A DNA stretch of 64,000 nt, from contig OZ025242.1 of the NCBI GenBank assembly GCA_964019155.1, forward strand, positions 20,205,092-20,269,091, written 5' to 3'. The translations under genes and the position numbers were made by a program. The notes beneath the pieces are model-generated. The model was not told the DNA's origin, made no database searches, and worked only from the letters and a program-made list of their open reading frames with translations. The stretch's first letter is position 1. Each line of letters starts with the position of its first letter. Source of the DNA: Osedax fenrisi (taxonomy: Eukaryota; Annelida; Polychaeta; Sabellida; Siboglinidae). Below are positions 11,447 through 25,208 of the stretch, one piece after another.

Positions 11447-14400
11447 CAGTTACATATCTACCATTGTACCGTTACATATCTATTATTGTACCGTTACATA
11501 TCTACTATTGTACCGTTACATATCTACTATTGTACCGTTACATATCTACTATTGTACCGTTACATATCTACCATTGTACCGTTACATATCTACTATTGTA
11601 CCGTTACATATCTACTATTGTACCGTTACATATCTACTATTGTACCGTTACATATCTACTATTGTACCGTTACATATCTACTATTGTACCGTTACATATC
11701 TACTATTGTACCGTTACATAACTACCATTGCACCGTTACATATCTACTATTGTACCGTTACATATCTACTATTGTACCGTTACATATCTACTATTGTACC
11801 GTTACATATCTACTATTGTACCGTTACATATCTATTATTGTACCGTTACATATCTACTATTGCACAGTTACATATCTACTACTGCACCGTTACATATCTA
11901 CTATTGTACCGTTACATAACTACCATTGCACCGTTACATATCTACTATTGTACCGTTACATATCTACTATTGTACCGTTACATAACTACCATTGCACCGT
12001 TACATATCTACTATTGTACCGTTACATAACTACCATTGCACCGTTACATAACTACCATTGCACCGTTACATATCTACTATTGTACCGTTACATATCTACT
12101 ATTGTACCGTTACATATCTACTATTGTACAGTTACATATCTATTATTGTACCGTTACATATCTACTATTGCTCAGTTACATATCTACCATTGTACCGTTA
12201 CATATCTACTATTGCACCGTTACATATCTACTATTGTACCGTTACATATCTACTATTGTACAGTTACATATCTATTATTGTACCGTTACATATCTACTAT
12301 TGCACAGTTACATATCTACCATTGTACCGTTACATATCTACTATTGCACCGTTACATATCTACTATTGCACCGTTACATATCTACTATTGCACAGTTACA
12401 TATCTACCATTGTACCGTTACATATCTACTATTGCACCGTTACATATCTACTATTGTACCGTTACATATCTACTATTGTACAGTTACATATCTATTATTG
12501 TACCGTTACATATCTACTATTGCACAGTTACATATCTACCATTGTACCGTTACATATCTACTATTGCACCGTTACATATCTACTATTGTACCGTTACATA
12601 TCTACTATTGTACCGTTACATATCTACTATTGTACAGTTACATATCTATTATTGTACCGTTACATATCTACTATTGCACAGTTACATATCTACCATTGTA
12701 CCGTTACATAACTACCATTGCACCGTTACATAACTACCATTGCACCGTTACATATCTACTATTGTACCGTTACATATCTACTATTGTACAGTTACATATC
12801 TACTATTGCACAGTTACATATCTACTATTGTACCGTTACATAACTACCATTGTACAGTTACATATCTATTATTGTACCGTTACATATCTACTACTGCACC
12901 GTTACATATCTACTATTGTACCGTTACATAACTACCATTGCACCGTTACATATCTACTACTGCACCGTTACATATCTACTATTGTACCGTTACATAACTA
13001 CCATTGCACCGTTACATATCTACTATTGTACCGTTACATAACTACCATTGCACCGTTACATAACTACCATTGCACCGTTACATATCTACTACTGCACCGT
13101 TACATATCTACTATTGTACCGTTACATATCTACTATTGCACCGTTACATATCTACTATTGTACCGTTACATAACTACCATTGCACCGTTACATAACTACC
13201 ATTGCACCGTTACATATCTACTATTGTACCGTTACATATCTACTATTGTACCGTTACATATCTATTATTGTACCGTTACATATCTACTATTGTACCGTTA
13301 CATAACTACCATTGTACAGTTACATATCTATTATTGTACCGTTACATATCTACTATTGCACAGTTACATATCTACCATTGTACCGTTACATATCTACTAT
13401 TGCACCGTTACATATCTACTATTGTACCGTTACATATCTACTATTGAACCGTTACATATCTACTATTGCACCGTTACATATCTACTATTGTACCGTTACA
13501 TATCTACTATTGTACAGTTACATATCTATTATTGTACCGTTACATATCTACTATTGCACAGTTACATATCTACCATTGTACCGTTACATATCTACTATTG
13601 CACCGTTACATATCTACTATTGTACCGTTACATATCTACTATTGTACCGTTACATATCTACTATTGTACCGTTACATAACTACCATTGCACCGTTACATA
13701 TCTACTACTGCACCGTTACATATCTACTATTGTACCGTTACATAACTACCATTGCACCGTTACATATCTACTACTGCACCGTTACATATCTACTATTGTA
13801 CCGTTACATAACTACCATTGCACCGTTACATATCTACTATTGTACCGTTACATAACTACCATTGCACCGTTACATAACTACCATTGCACCGTTACATATC
13901 TACTATTGTACCGTTACATATCTACTATTGTACCGTTACATATCTACTATTGTACCGTTACATATCTATTATTGTACCGTTACATATCTACTATTGTACC
14001 GTTACATAACTACCATTGTACAGTTACATATCTATTATTGTACCGTTACATATCTACTATTGCACAGTTACATATCTACCATTGTACCGTTACATATCTA
14101 CTATTGCACCGTTACATATCTACTATTGTACCGTTACATATCTACTATTGAACCGTTACATATCTACTATTGCACCGTTACATATCTACTATTGTACCGT
14201 TACATATCTACTATTGTACAGTTACATATCTATTATTGTACCGTTACATATCTACTATTGCACAGTTACATATCTACCATTGTACCGTTACATATCTACT
14301 ATTGCACCGTTACATATCTACTATTGTACCGTTACATATCTACTATTGTACCGTTACATATCTACTATTGTACCGTTACATATCTACTATTGTACCGTTA

Positions 14401-17400
14401 CATATCTACTATTGTACCGTTACATATCTACTATTGTACAGTTACATATCTACCATTGCACCGTTACATATCTACTATTGTACCGTTACATAACTACTAT
14501 TGCACCGTTACATATCTATTATTGTACCGTTACATATCTACTATTGCACAGTTACATATCTACCATTGTACCGTTACATATCTACTATTGTACCGTTACA
14601 TAACTACCATTGCACCGTTACATATCTACTATTGTACCGTTACATAACTACCATTGCACCGTTACATAACTACCATTGCACCGTTACATATCTACTATTG
14701 TACCGTTACATATCTACTATTGTACCGTTACATATCTACTATTGTACCGTTACATATCTATTATTGTACCGTTACATATCTACTATTGTACCGTTACATA
14801 ACTACCATTGTACAGTTACATATCTATTATTGTACCGTTACATATCTACTATTGCACAGTTACATATCTACCATTGTACCGTTACATATCTACTATTGCA
14901 CCGTTACATATCTACTATTGTACCGTTACATATCTACTATTGAACCGTTACATATCTACTATTGCACCGTTACATATCTACTATTGTACCGTTACATATC
15001 TACTATTGTACAGTTACATATCTATTATTGTACCGTTACATATCTACTATTGCACAGTTACATATCTACCATTGTACCGTTACATATCTACTATTGCACC
15101 GTTACATATCTACTATTGTACCGTTACATATCTACTATTGTACCGTTACATATCTACTATTGTACCGTTACATATCTACTATTGTACCGTTACATATCTA
15201 CTATTGTACCGTTACATATCTACTATTGTACAGTTACATATCTACCATTGCACCGTTACATATCTACTATTGTACCGTTACATAACTACTATTGCACCGT
15301 TACATATCTATTATTGTACCGTTACATATCTACTATTGCACAGTTACATATCTACCATTGTACCGTTACATATCTACTATTGTATCGTTACATAACTACC
15401 ATTGCACCGTTACATATCTACTACTGCACCGTTACATATCTACTATTGTACCGTTACATAACTACCATTGCACCGTTACATATCTACTACTGCACCGTTA
15501 CATATCTACTATTGTACCGTTACATAAATACCATTGCACCGTTACATATCTACTATTGTACCGTTACATAACTACCATTGCACCGTTACATAACTACCAT
15601 TGCACCGTTACATATCTACTATTGTACCGTTACATATCTACTATTGTACCGTTACATATCTACTATTGTACCGTTACATATCTATTATTGTACCGTTACA
15701 TATCTACTATTGTACCGTTACATAACTACCATTGTACAGTTACATATCTATTATTGTACCGTTACATATCTACTATTGCACAGTTACATATCTACCATTG
15801 TACCGTTACATATCTACTATTGCACCGTTACATATCTACTATTGTACCGTTACATATCTACTATTGAACCGTTACATATCTACTATTGCACCGTTACATA
15901 TCTACTATTGTACCGTTACATATCTACTATTGTACAGTTACATATCTATTATTGTACCGTTACATATCTACTATTGCACAGTTACATATCTACCATTGTA
16001 CCGTTACATATCTACTATTGCACCGTTACATATCTACTATTGTACCGTTACATATCTACTATTGTACCGTTACATATCTACTATTGTACCGTTACATATC
16101 TACTATTGTACCGTTACATATCTACTATTGTACCGTTACATATCTACTATTGTACCGTTACATATCTACCATTGTACCGTTACATATCTACTATTGTACC
16201 GTTACATATCTACTATTGTACAGTTACATATCTATTATTGTACCGTTACATATCTACTATTGTACAGTTACATATCTACTATTGTACCGTTACATATCTA
16301 CTATTCACAGTTACATATCTACTATTGTACCGTTACATATCTACTATTGTACCGTTACATAACTACCATTGCACCGTTACATAACTACCATTGCACCGTT
16401 ACATATCTACTATTGTACCGTTACATAACTACCATTGCACCGTTACATAACTACCATTGCACCGTTACATAACTACCATTGCACCGTTACATATCTACTA
16501 CTGCACCGTTACATATCTACTAGTGCACCGTTACATAACTACCATTGCACCGTTATATATCTACTATTGTACCGTTACATATCTACTATTGTACCGTTAC
16601 ATAACTACCATTGCACCGTTACATATCTACTATTGTACCGTTACATAACTACCATTGCACCGTTACATAACTACCATTGCACCGTTACATATCTACTATT
16701 GTACCGTTACATATCTACTATTGTACCGTTACATATCTACTATTGTACCGTTACATATCTACTATTCACAGTTACATATCTACTATTGTACCGTTACATA
16801 TCTACTATTGTACCGTTACATAACTACCATTGCACCGTTACATAACTACCATTGCACCGTTACATATCTACTATTGTACCGTTACATATCTACTATTGTA
16901 CCGTTACATAACTACCATTGCACCGTTACATAACTACCATTGCACCGTTACATATCTACTACTGCACCGTTACATATCTACTATTGTACCGTTACATAAC
17001 TACCATTGCACCGTTACATATCTACTATTGTACCGTTACATAACTACCATTGCACCGTTACATAACTACCATTGCACCGTTACATATCTACTATTGTACC
17101 GTTACATATCTACTATTGTACAGTTACATATCTATTATTGTACCGTTACATATCTACTATTGCACAGTTACATATCTACCATTGTACCGTTACATATCTA
17201 CTATTGCACCGTTACATATCTACTATTGTACCGTTACATATCTACTATTGCACCGTTACATATCTACTATTGTACCGTTACATATCTACCATTGCACCGT
17301 TACATAACTACTATTGCACCGTTACATATCTACTACTGCACCGTTACATATCTACTATTGTACCGTTACATAACTACCATTGCACCGTTACATATCTACT

Positions 17401-17686
17401 ATTGTACCGTTACATAACTACCATTGCACCGTTACATAACTACTATTGTACCGTTACATATCTACTATTGCACCGTTACATATCTACTATTGTACCGTTA
17501 CATATCTACTATTGTACCGTTACATATCTACTATTGTACAGTTACATATCTATTATTGTACCGTTACATAACTACCATTGCACCGTTACATATCTACTAT
17601 TGTACCGTTACATATCTACTATTGCACAGTTACATAACTACCATTGTACCGTTACATATCTACTATTGAACCGTTACAATACTGGT
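11447..17686 (+). repeat. 22-bp satellite array, about 280 units with higher-order structure
   Basis: The unit is 22 bp, starting GTTACATATCTACTATTG and ending TACC. A common variant reads GTTACATAACTACCATTG and ends CACC. Sites ending CAG in place of CCG give further types. The pattern of types repeats every 792 bp (36 units) between about 13.86 and 15.4 kb and every 924 bp (42 units) next, so whole blocks were duplicated. A unit lacking one base (CTATTCACAG) occurs twice, 461 bp apart. Because 66 bp is 22 codons and no frame meets a stop in the common types, all three plus frames stay open for hundreds of codons. These are not proteins. Confidence 0.97.
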
Positions 17687-18175
17687 AATAACCCCGCGGT
17701 GACACTGCAATTTTCAAACACGTAATCTAGTTACTAATTATTAGCAATACAGAAAATACTACACATACTAATATAATCTATATACTAATATACACTATTA
17801 TATCAATATATTATTTATTGGATGCATTAAAATACATGTACTTATATTTCACGTTTAATACATTTTGTATTGCTTTAATATATAAATAATTGAAATTAAT
17901 TGATAACACACCCATTAGTATTATGAATGAGAAAAATGTCATTCGAATATAAAATAAATATTCAAATATGTATTCGTTATTTTATCTAAATAGAATAAAT
18001 TAACCGTAATAAGGTCATGTGCTTGGTTATGTATGTCGTGTATACAATATTATTAAACTGTATTCTATAGATAATAATTTTATATATTTTTTAGTTTTAA
18101 AATGAATTGAAAAATATAAGTACGCAATTTTTGAAATATATTTATTAATAATACACCCCTCTTTAATATAAAACG
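17687..18175 (+). mobile_element. Dispersed element flank carrying the 22-bp array
   Basis: The sequence right of the array (CCCCGCGGTGAC, ACGTAATCTAG, ATACAGAAAATACTACACAT, TGAAATTAATTGATAA, ACACCCATTA, CACCCCTCT) recurs inverted at 40282-40760, there beside only about three 22-bp units. About 480 bp is shared. No reading frame. I infer a non-autonomous element that carries the tandem repeat, but cannot place its superfamily. Confidence 0.7.
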
Positions 18176-18209
18176 TATACATACAACTCATACAAATCTA
18201 CACATATAA

Positions 18210-18271
<62 letters not shown>

Positions 18272-18522
18272 TTATTGAATACTGGAGTTTTGGTAATACG
18301 TAAATAATTATTATAATAAGTGTATTGACTTATAGTTAATATTACATTAATTACATCACACGGGCACTGTTTTATATTTTAATTATATATATTTATATAA
18401 TTATATAGCCATCGTTGTTAAATGAAATATATGTTATCAGTAAAGCTTACCGCCCTATATCAGCTTGTAACTGATTTAAACTTAACTCTATATTTTATCA
18501 AGCCATATCAGTAAACACATAA

Positions 18523-18602
<80 letters not shown>
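18210..18602. repeat. (CA)n, (TA)n microsatellites
   Basis: (CA)n at 18215-18240 runs into (TA)n at 18247-18271. A 75-bp (TA)n run lies at 18525-18602. The sequence between is AT-rich with no visible gene. Confidence 0.95.
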
Positions 18603-18607
<5 letters not shown>

Positions 18608-18639
18608 CATATATAGCATCGTCTACATTACTCCATAAA

Positions 18640-20145
18640 TACATTAGGCCAATTATGACAATAAGGTACATTTATTAGATGATTCTGAAAGTAAATAGAA
18701 CGTTCGAATTACATTTATTAAACCAATACACAACCAACAGTAGAAATATATCAGCGAATGCATTTAATCATTATTTTTCTAAGATAGGGTATAATCTTAA
18801 TAAAAATAAATATAGCATTACAGTTTTTGATCTCAATTTTTTTTGAACACAATTATTATTAAATCAAATCTAATTTGATTTTTAAAGCATCTTTAATCTA
18901 TTCATTTATTCTGAGTATAGAGACAGGTATATTTTCTAAAAGTTTAACAATTTCAAGATTTGTCCATATATATAAACCGGGAAAAGGCTATTAAATAGGT
19001 AACTATTGGTTATTAACTACCGACTGCTATCTCTTTTACCTTAAATGTCTAAGGTTTTAAGGTTTTCGAAAAATTATTAAAAATCGGTTAGTTTTATTTA
19101 TGAAGAGGAACATAAATATTATCAAATAGACAATTTGTTTTAGAGCAGGTTTACGTCTAGGTTTAGGTTTTATGTACGGGAGATATATCTTTATTATTAC
19201 TGTGAGGGTGTAGGGGACGTGAGGGGGTTTTGGTCGATGGCAATATAATCACAACGGTAATAGATATGAAAATAGATATGAAAACATAATAGATATGAAC
19301 ATATTTTACATTAACGAACGTTAATATAATGTGTATAATTTTAATGTTTCCTAATATTTTAAGAACAATTTTAGAAAAATTAAATTTATTGTGCAATATT
19401 ATCGATTATGTAAAAAGTGCATTTTCTGCTATATTATTGTAATAAATAGCGAAGAGTTAATGGTAAATTACAACACAATTAAAACATTTTTATGCTAATT
19501 TTTATTATATTAAACTACTCAATATTCTACATAAAATGAAAAAAAATCAATTAAAAATATAAATTATATAATTGAATAAATAAATATAATAACAATACTT
19601 TATGTGATGAGGGAGTTTTGGTCGATATCATGAGGGGGTTTTGATCTATTAATCGACCAATCAACGATCACAAATTTGCATAATTAAATTCTCTAAATAA
19701 TATACAAATTGCGGTCGTTACATTGAATGGTGTAGATGATATACATTGCATTATACTATACAATTAATAAATTGTATTAATTATATAATTAAGTATATAC
19801 TATATAAATTGTACAAATATTAGATAACAATAATTACATTGACCTTTCAATAGCTTTTGATATATTAAACAATTATATTATTAACAAATTGCCATTTGGG
19901 TGTAAGAGGTTTAGCTGTTGATTTATTTAAAACTATTTTGTACAGGGAACAGTATGCGGATTATGAAGAATATAGATCTGAATTAATTAAAATTAACTGT
20001 GGTGTATCAAAGAAATCTGTTCTCGGTCCGCTATCATTTATATTATTGACGAACGATTTTACTAATATATTTAATGAGTTTAATAGTGCATCATATGCAG
20101 ATGATACTTGCCTTATAAAAAAGATAATTAATAAATATAATTAAC
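18640..20145 (+). mobile_element. Decayed LINE reverse-transcriptase fragment with an internal insertion
   Basis: Plus-strand pieces read like a LINE pol: SANAFNHYFSKIG at about 18750, then GIFSKSLTISRF near 18930, FRKIIKNRLVLF near 19065, IDLSIAFDILN near 19840, GVSKKSVLGPLSFILL at about 20010 and YADDT at 20095. Stops and frameshifts break it. Between about 19100 and 19800 is unrelated AT-rich DNA with two GAGGG.GTTTTGGTCGAT motifs (19215 and 19610), probably a later insertion. Active-site words survive, but the copy is dead. Confidence 0.75.
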
Positions 20146-20188
20146 ATTTCACTTTTAAATATAAGGTTAAATACAACTTGATATGATA

Positions 20189-20459
20189 GGGGAGAATAAT
20201 CGAATATCGAAATGCACGTAATATCCACACCCTAGATATCTCCTAAAATATAATCCGAATAAAAATTTTTTTTCATAAATTTAAAAACGTAATAAAAAAT
20301 TCAGTTTATTGGATATATCAGCAATATTTTGTATAATTAAAAAATAAAAAATACTTTTTTAGACTATTTATATAATTATGAATATTTTATTCATTAACAA
20401 TTTGTGTATGATTTATGGTTCCTAGATACCGAGGGTGTCCGTATTAGGTTACTTTCCCC
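20189..20459. mobile_element. MITE, GGGGAAAGTAACCTAATACG family, short copy
   Basis: The right end GTATTAGGTTACTTTCCCC and a decayed left end GGGGAGAATAATCGAATA are both flanked by TA. The interior matches the longer copy at 41882-42770 (CATAAATTTAAAAACGTAAT, GGATATATCAGCAATATTTT, TGATTTATGGTT). 271 bp, an internal deletion derivative, non-coding. Confidence 0.8.
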
Positions 20460-20461
20460 TA

Positions 20462-22050
20462 ACTAGATGGGAAAACGCTATTTTTACTATAAATAGTTCA
20501 CTGAATTTAATATCTGTCTTCAATATATTAAGATTATATATATAGATTACCGTTTTTGCTTTTAATATAATTATATATTTCTATATAAAATAATATGATG
20601 AAAATTACCAATAATAAAAAATGGAATTAGTAAAATAAATACGCATACAAAAAATTTATTTAACATAATACAAATAAAACACATGGACACTGTCATGATA
20701 TATAATCTTTATATGCTAGTCATTTTAGTAGAAAATATTTAATATCGAACTATGAGGAAGATTTTAACACATGTATATAGCCAACATTAATTATTGAGTA
20801 TAATGGATTTGAAAATTACTAATTTATTTTATTACTGATTTATAAAGAATTGTATGTGTATATCATACTTATAAGTTATAAACTAAGTTATAAACTATAG
20901 TTTATAGATCATATACTAATTATATATCTAAATATGTGTATATATATATATGTATAATATATATATATATACATGGATAAAATATTAGTTATATATAGTT
21001 AATAAATAAAATATTATACAAAATATAAAAAATAGTAGTAAATCAATATGTAGTATACATTTTATATAGTTTTTGATCACAATGTTTCGGTGGCTCTCTA
21101 AAACATCGTTTTTCAATAAATTCTAATGAATATAATTATCTGAAAATGTCGGAACTAATATAAATATACTTTTAAATTATATAATTATATATGTAATGCT
21201 GATAAACCAATTTAAATATGGGATAAAATTATATAAGTTTGAGATTAAAAAATATTGTAAACTTATGCAAAGCAAATTATTATGGAATAACCTATCAGAT
21301 AAAATAATTGTGTTGAAATCTAATAAGTCATTCAAAAACAAGTTATTATTTATATACATAAATTATTGTTTATATGATGTGATTTCATTACTATATAACA
21401 AATCAATAAAATAGTTTGGTTTTAAATTCTGTACATATTTATGAGGGGAGTGTAAGCTTAATTAGGTAACCTATATTGCATGTAATTTAATAGAACGGTA
21501 ATAACATTGATATATAGAAACCTAGCTAAACCTAAATCTATTTCAGTGATTTCGATTCTACTGTTAGCAGCGATATGGGTTAATATGACTTACTTAATAT
21601 GACTCACACTAGGGCTGTATTAACGCATGCGTACTCAACTGTATTTAATGCGTACTCAATATTGTTTGCGCATTCAATTTCTAAAAACTACGTACTTAAT
21701 AAATTTGTATGTAATGTGTATATGATAAATATTGATTTCAATAAACATACTATAATATTTATTTTAAATAAATAAATAAAATTACAATACATCTGATATC
21801 TCACATATATCGATTACATACAATACAATAATACGATGTGATTATCGCATATCGCAGACATGGAGTGTATATCTTAGAGATATATATTTACTTCGATAAA
21901 TATTTGTCGATGCGTTATTAATTACTATATAATACACATATATCTCATTACGTGTATCGATGGTGTTGTAATCAGTGTTATCGTTGATTGTCCGCTGACC
22001 TTGAAAACCTAAAAATGACCTCTGGTTTCTTCATCCTCAACACCATCCGC
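20462..22050. other. AT-rich stretch, no gene recognised
   Basis: AT-rich DNA with (TA)n at 20940-20972. The reading frames at 21196 (+) and 21177 (-) are low-complexity K/I/N/Y peptides that mirror each other and show no family motif. A less AT-rich patch at 21970-22055 could encode a short peptide on the minus strand but has no supporting splice sites. Confidence 0.6.
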
Positions 22051-22058
22051 ATGTTATA

Positions 22059-22185
22059 GGGGAAAGTAACCTAATACGGACACTTTAACAATAAATGGTC
22101 TTATCATATTATTACTCATTATTTTTATTCAAAAATTACAATATATTTATATTATATGACAATAAATATTATTACCCGTGGACCA
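22059..22185 (+). mobile_element. MITE, GGGGAAAGTAACCTAATACG family, left-end fragment
   Basis: The left terminal repeat GGGGAAAGTAACCTAATACG after TA, followed by the family interior (ACTTTAACAATAAATGGTCT, TATTCAAAAATTACAATATA). The right half is missing after about 22185. Confidence 0.85.
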
Positions 22186-22439
22186 CGGACCGTGACAAGT
22201 TATATTACACCTACTTCATCGGGTCTTCAGTATTCAAGATGGAGTCTAGGTATAGTGCCATACACAAGTGAATTTATTTGAAGTTTACAATAGCACATAC
22301 GTTATTGAATTAAATATATAATTATGTTGTAATCATTACTAATATTCTATATAAGTAAATCATTATCTTTATTATATGTAAATAAGTTAAATATTATAAG
22401 ATTTTGTTTTTTAAGATTTAATTTTATTATTACGTAATT

Positions 22440-22522
22440 TCTTATTACGTTCAGTAGATGACATGCCTGCAGGTATGATTGTCACAGCTTTGATGATATC
22501 ACGCAGACCTTCGCTAGATATT
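22440..22522 (-). other. Possible further coding exon after the BTB exons
   Basis: Just downstream of the BTB stop, CTCTACAG precedes an open stretch reading SSEGLRDIIKAVTIIPAGMS and richer in GC than its surroundings. Its phase fits a donor GTAGTA inside the last BTB exon, but the gap would be only about 25 nt, too short for ordinary animal splicing. Either chance, 3' UTR, or an exon joined from elsewhere. Confidence 0.25.
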
Positions 22523-22543
22523 CTGTAGAGTAATTACGTCATA

Positions 22544-23839
22544 CTACATTTCACACTCGTCGAGGTATTCCTTACAACTCTCCAAGACGCTAGGGATCTG
22601 AGTGAGAGAGAGAGGTATTGGTTATATACACAAAGTTAATAAGTTGTTTATCGCTGTTGGTTTTATATTTAAACAAATATATAGTAGAACGTATAGAGTT
22701 TGCATATTACGTTTACGATAACATATGTTATAGAAATAAATAAAGGGTCAATGTAATATATATATATAATGTATCGTATTAAATTTATAATAATAGCGTA
22801 TAATAGAATGTTAATATATACATTAAATTGTTAGGACATAAGCCTTATGTCATAAGGACATGACGATTATTCATGAATAGTATTTATAATTTTATTTAAA
22901 GGTTGAATAATTTATCTTTATTGAACTATGGTTGTGGATAATTTGTATTTACTTATAAATAAATAAATACATCAGGAGTACCTGCCCTCTATTATTTGTA
23001 TTAAAACACGGATGATAAGTTATTTCCTCGTATTCAGTATTTAACTAATATCGAGAGCAGACTACGTCCTCCTAGATACACACACACAGACTATAGAAGT
23101 AATCTAAATAATATTAATATACATACCTTAAGATAGGTGGCGATATATTGAATCGAGTCAATATTATCCTTTGTAAACACAATACTGCCGGTGTAGATAA
23201 ACCGCATCACCTGGCGGAAATGTTCGTTAGGAAATTTTCCATTGAAGCTGATCTCATGAACGGAGTCACCTTCAGCCATTATAAAGTCCTGGATGTAGCC
23301 GCTGACGGAACTTATGATCAGCCGGTGTGTCTGTAGTGTCAGGAATGTGGGCGGGGGTAGGATGGGGTTAGTAGGCGAAGTGATGTTCACTTATAGGAAG
23401 CGCTGTCACTGAGAAAACGTTAAGAAACCGTTATTTCTAATGTATAGGATACAATTTCCAAAGGTTACGGATTTGTAACGTTTCAAAAATAAATGGGGCG
23501 TGTCAGGGAATATATTAGGGGAGGGGCCTAATTTAAAATTATGTTTTATAGAGTAATATGATGTTAAAATGTAACATTATAATTGGGGCGTTAACGTGCG
23601 AACATAATACGTCGGACTTGTTGTTATGATGAGTGCTCTAGATATAAGTAAACGTCGATAAGTACTAGGAACTATATACACTGATAACGAGGTGAGGTTA
23701 TAGATTATAGAGTATAGGTAATATATATCTGTATCGCGCGCCTTTAATACATATTACATACAATATAATTGACGCCTTCGTTTCTGATAATGAAATCTAA
23801 GTCCAGTATGATATCAGGATAGGTCACACTTTCGTCCAT
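22544..23839 (-). CDS. BTB/POZ-domain protein, three exons
   Basis: Minus-strand exons are 23839-23762 (26 codons, ATG at 23839, donor GTATGT), 23330-23127 (68 codons, CAG acceptor, donor GTATGT) and 22597 onward (CAG acceptor after a CTCTCTCTCTCACT tract), to TAG at 22546-22544. All joins are phase 0, giving 111 residues. BTB features: PDIILDLDFII (first strand), THRLIISSVSGYIQDF (residues 27-42, dimer helix), FRQVMRFIYTGSIVF (about 65-79) and IPSVLESCKEYL (95-106). Family knowledge: BTB domains dimerise or recruit Cullin-3 ligases, often with Kelch or zinc-finger partners. None is seen here, and the protein ends soon after the BTB core. A splice around the TAG, or an upstream exon joined at TTTATAG before the ATG, remains possible. 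Confidence 0.85.
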
Positions 23840-23850
23840 TCTATAAATAG

Positions 23851-23881
<31 letters not shown>

Positions 23882-25080
23882 GTGTAGCATTCACATTGTT
23901 AAAGAGTAATTGTATTATGTAATGAAATAAATATATGTAATTATTTAAGTGAAGAATTTGAATATATCTTTAAAATAAATGTATATCAATAATAAAATAA
24001 ATATTTGGTGGTGATAATGTAATTACTAATAACACATTATTTTAATTGTTGTCATAAAAATAAGAATTAATTATCAACTTGAAAACTATTATTGGTATGC
24101 TATTCTAATACTCCAATAAAGAAACTATTATACTACTATTACATAAATAAATGTAATATTAAACGGATGTATAATTTACGTTAAGTATGATATAGTAGGA
24201 ATGTTGAAGAGAGCTATACATAATATCGATATTATGTATACATATTATGCAATATTATATAATATTATAATTCACTGTATTAAACTTAACTTTACGATGA
24301 AGTACAATTATTTATTGAATCAGAATACAAGCCATATTGTTAATTTAAATATTTATATAAAAATATATATTATTCAAACATGAGTAATGTTTCATAACAT
24401 AAATCTAAATTTTAGAATATAAATATTTTATTAGAATATAAATTTAATGAAATTTTGTAAGTATTTGTATTAACAAAAATATAATTTTATATGTAATTGT
24501 TTAGTTTATAGAACTTTTCTACAATACATTACTATGTATCATAACATTAATAGGTATTAAATACATTTTATATTGAAATCTATAAGATTTTATTTAATAT
24601 TTAATATCTTCTAATGCTAAAATAAATATATGCTAATGCCCTTGACTTATTATAATCAAAGATAGGACGTATGCTCGCTACCTTTGAAATGGTAATGTTT
24701 TCTCTATGCAATAGATACTCTTCAGTGTAATATTTCAATGATATTTCAAAGATAGACAGATATATTGAAAATGCACCATAAATGTGTATTTATTTGTAAA
24801 AATGAATTAATTTTATTAATTTGTATTTCTATAGAAACATATATGTAATTATTTGAACAGTGTGAACGATGATTTTCTATAATATTTATGTTACGATTTT
24901 AGTATAATCGTTTTAAAATCATTTACTTCAAACTAGTTTTTGCATTGATTTTATATTCAAATATATATTCCCGGACTATGATGAAATATGATAAAATCAC
25001 TCGAGTATAATATACAAATTACACAAAATATGTGTAGCAGAATTGTAATTTATACGAGGCATTATAAACTGGACTAATCT
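23840..25080. other. AT-rich stretch, no gene recognised
   Basis: Includes a (TA)n run at 23858-23881, which would sit just upstream of the BTB ATG. The open frame at 24201-24383 is low-complexity and has no family motif. Confidence 0.6.
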
Positions 25081-25084
25081 AAAT

Positions 25085-25088
25085 AATA

Positions 25089-25126
<38 letters not shown>

Positions 25127-25171
25127 ATACTACTACTACTACTAATACTACTACTACTACTAATACTACTA

Positions 25172-25204
<33 letters not shown>
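25085..25204. repeat. (CTA)n trinucleotide and (TA)n microsatellites
   Basis: Roughly 28 CTA/ACT triplets, interrupted by AATACT at regular points, are followed by (TA)n to 25204. Confidence 0.95.

Positions 25205-25208
<4 letters not shown>

Noticed and set aside
11428..17725. Many long plus-strand reading frames (up to 547 codons)
   Set aside because: All are translations of the 22-bp tandem unit in three frames; identical peptides recur in each frame and no gene signal surrounds them.
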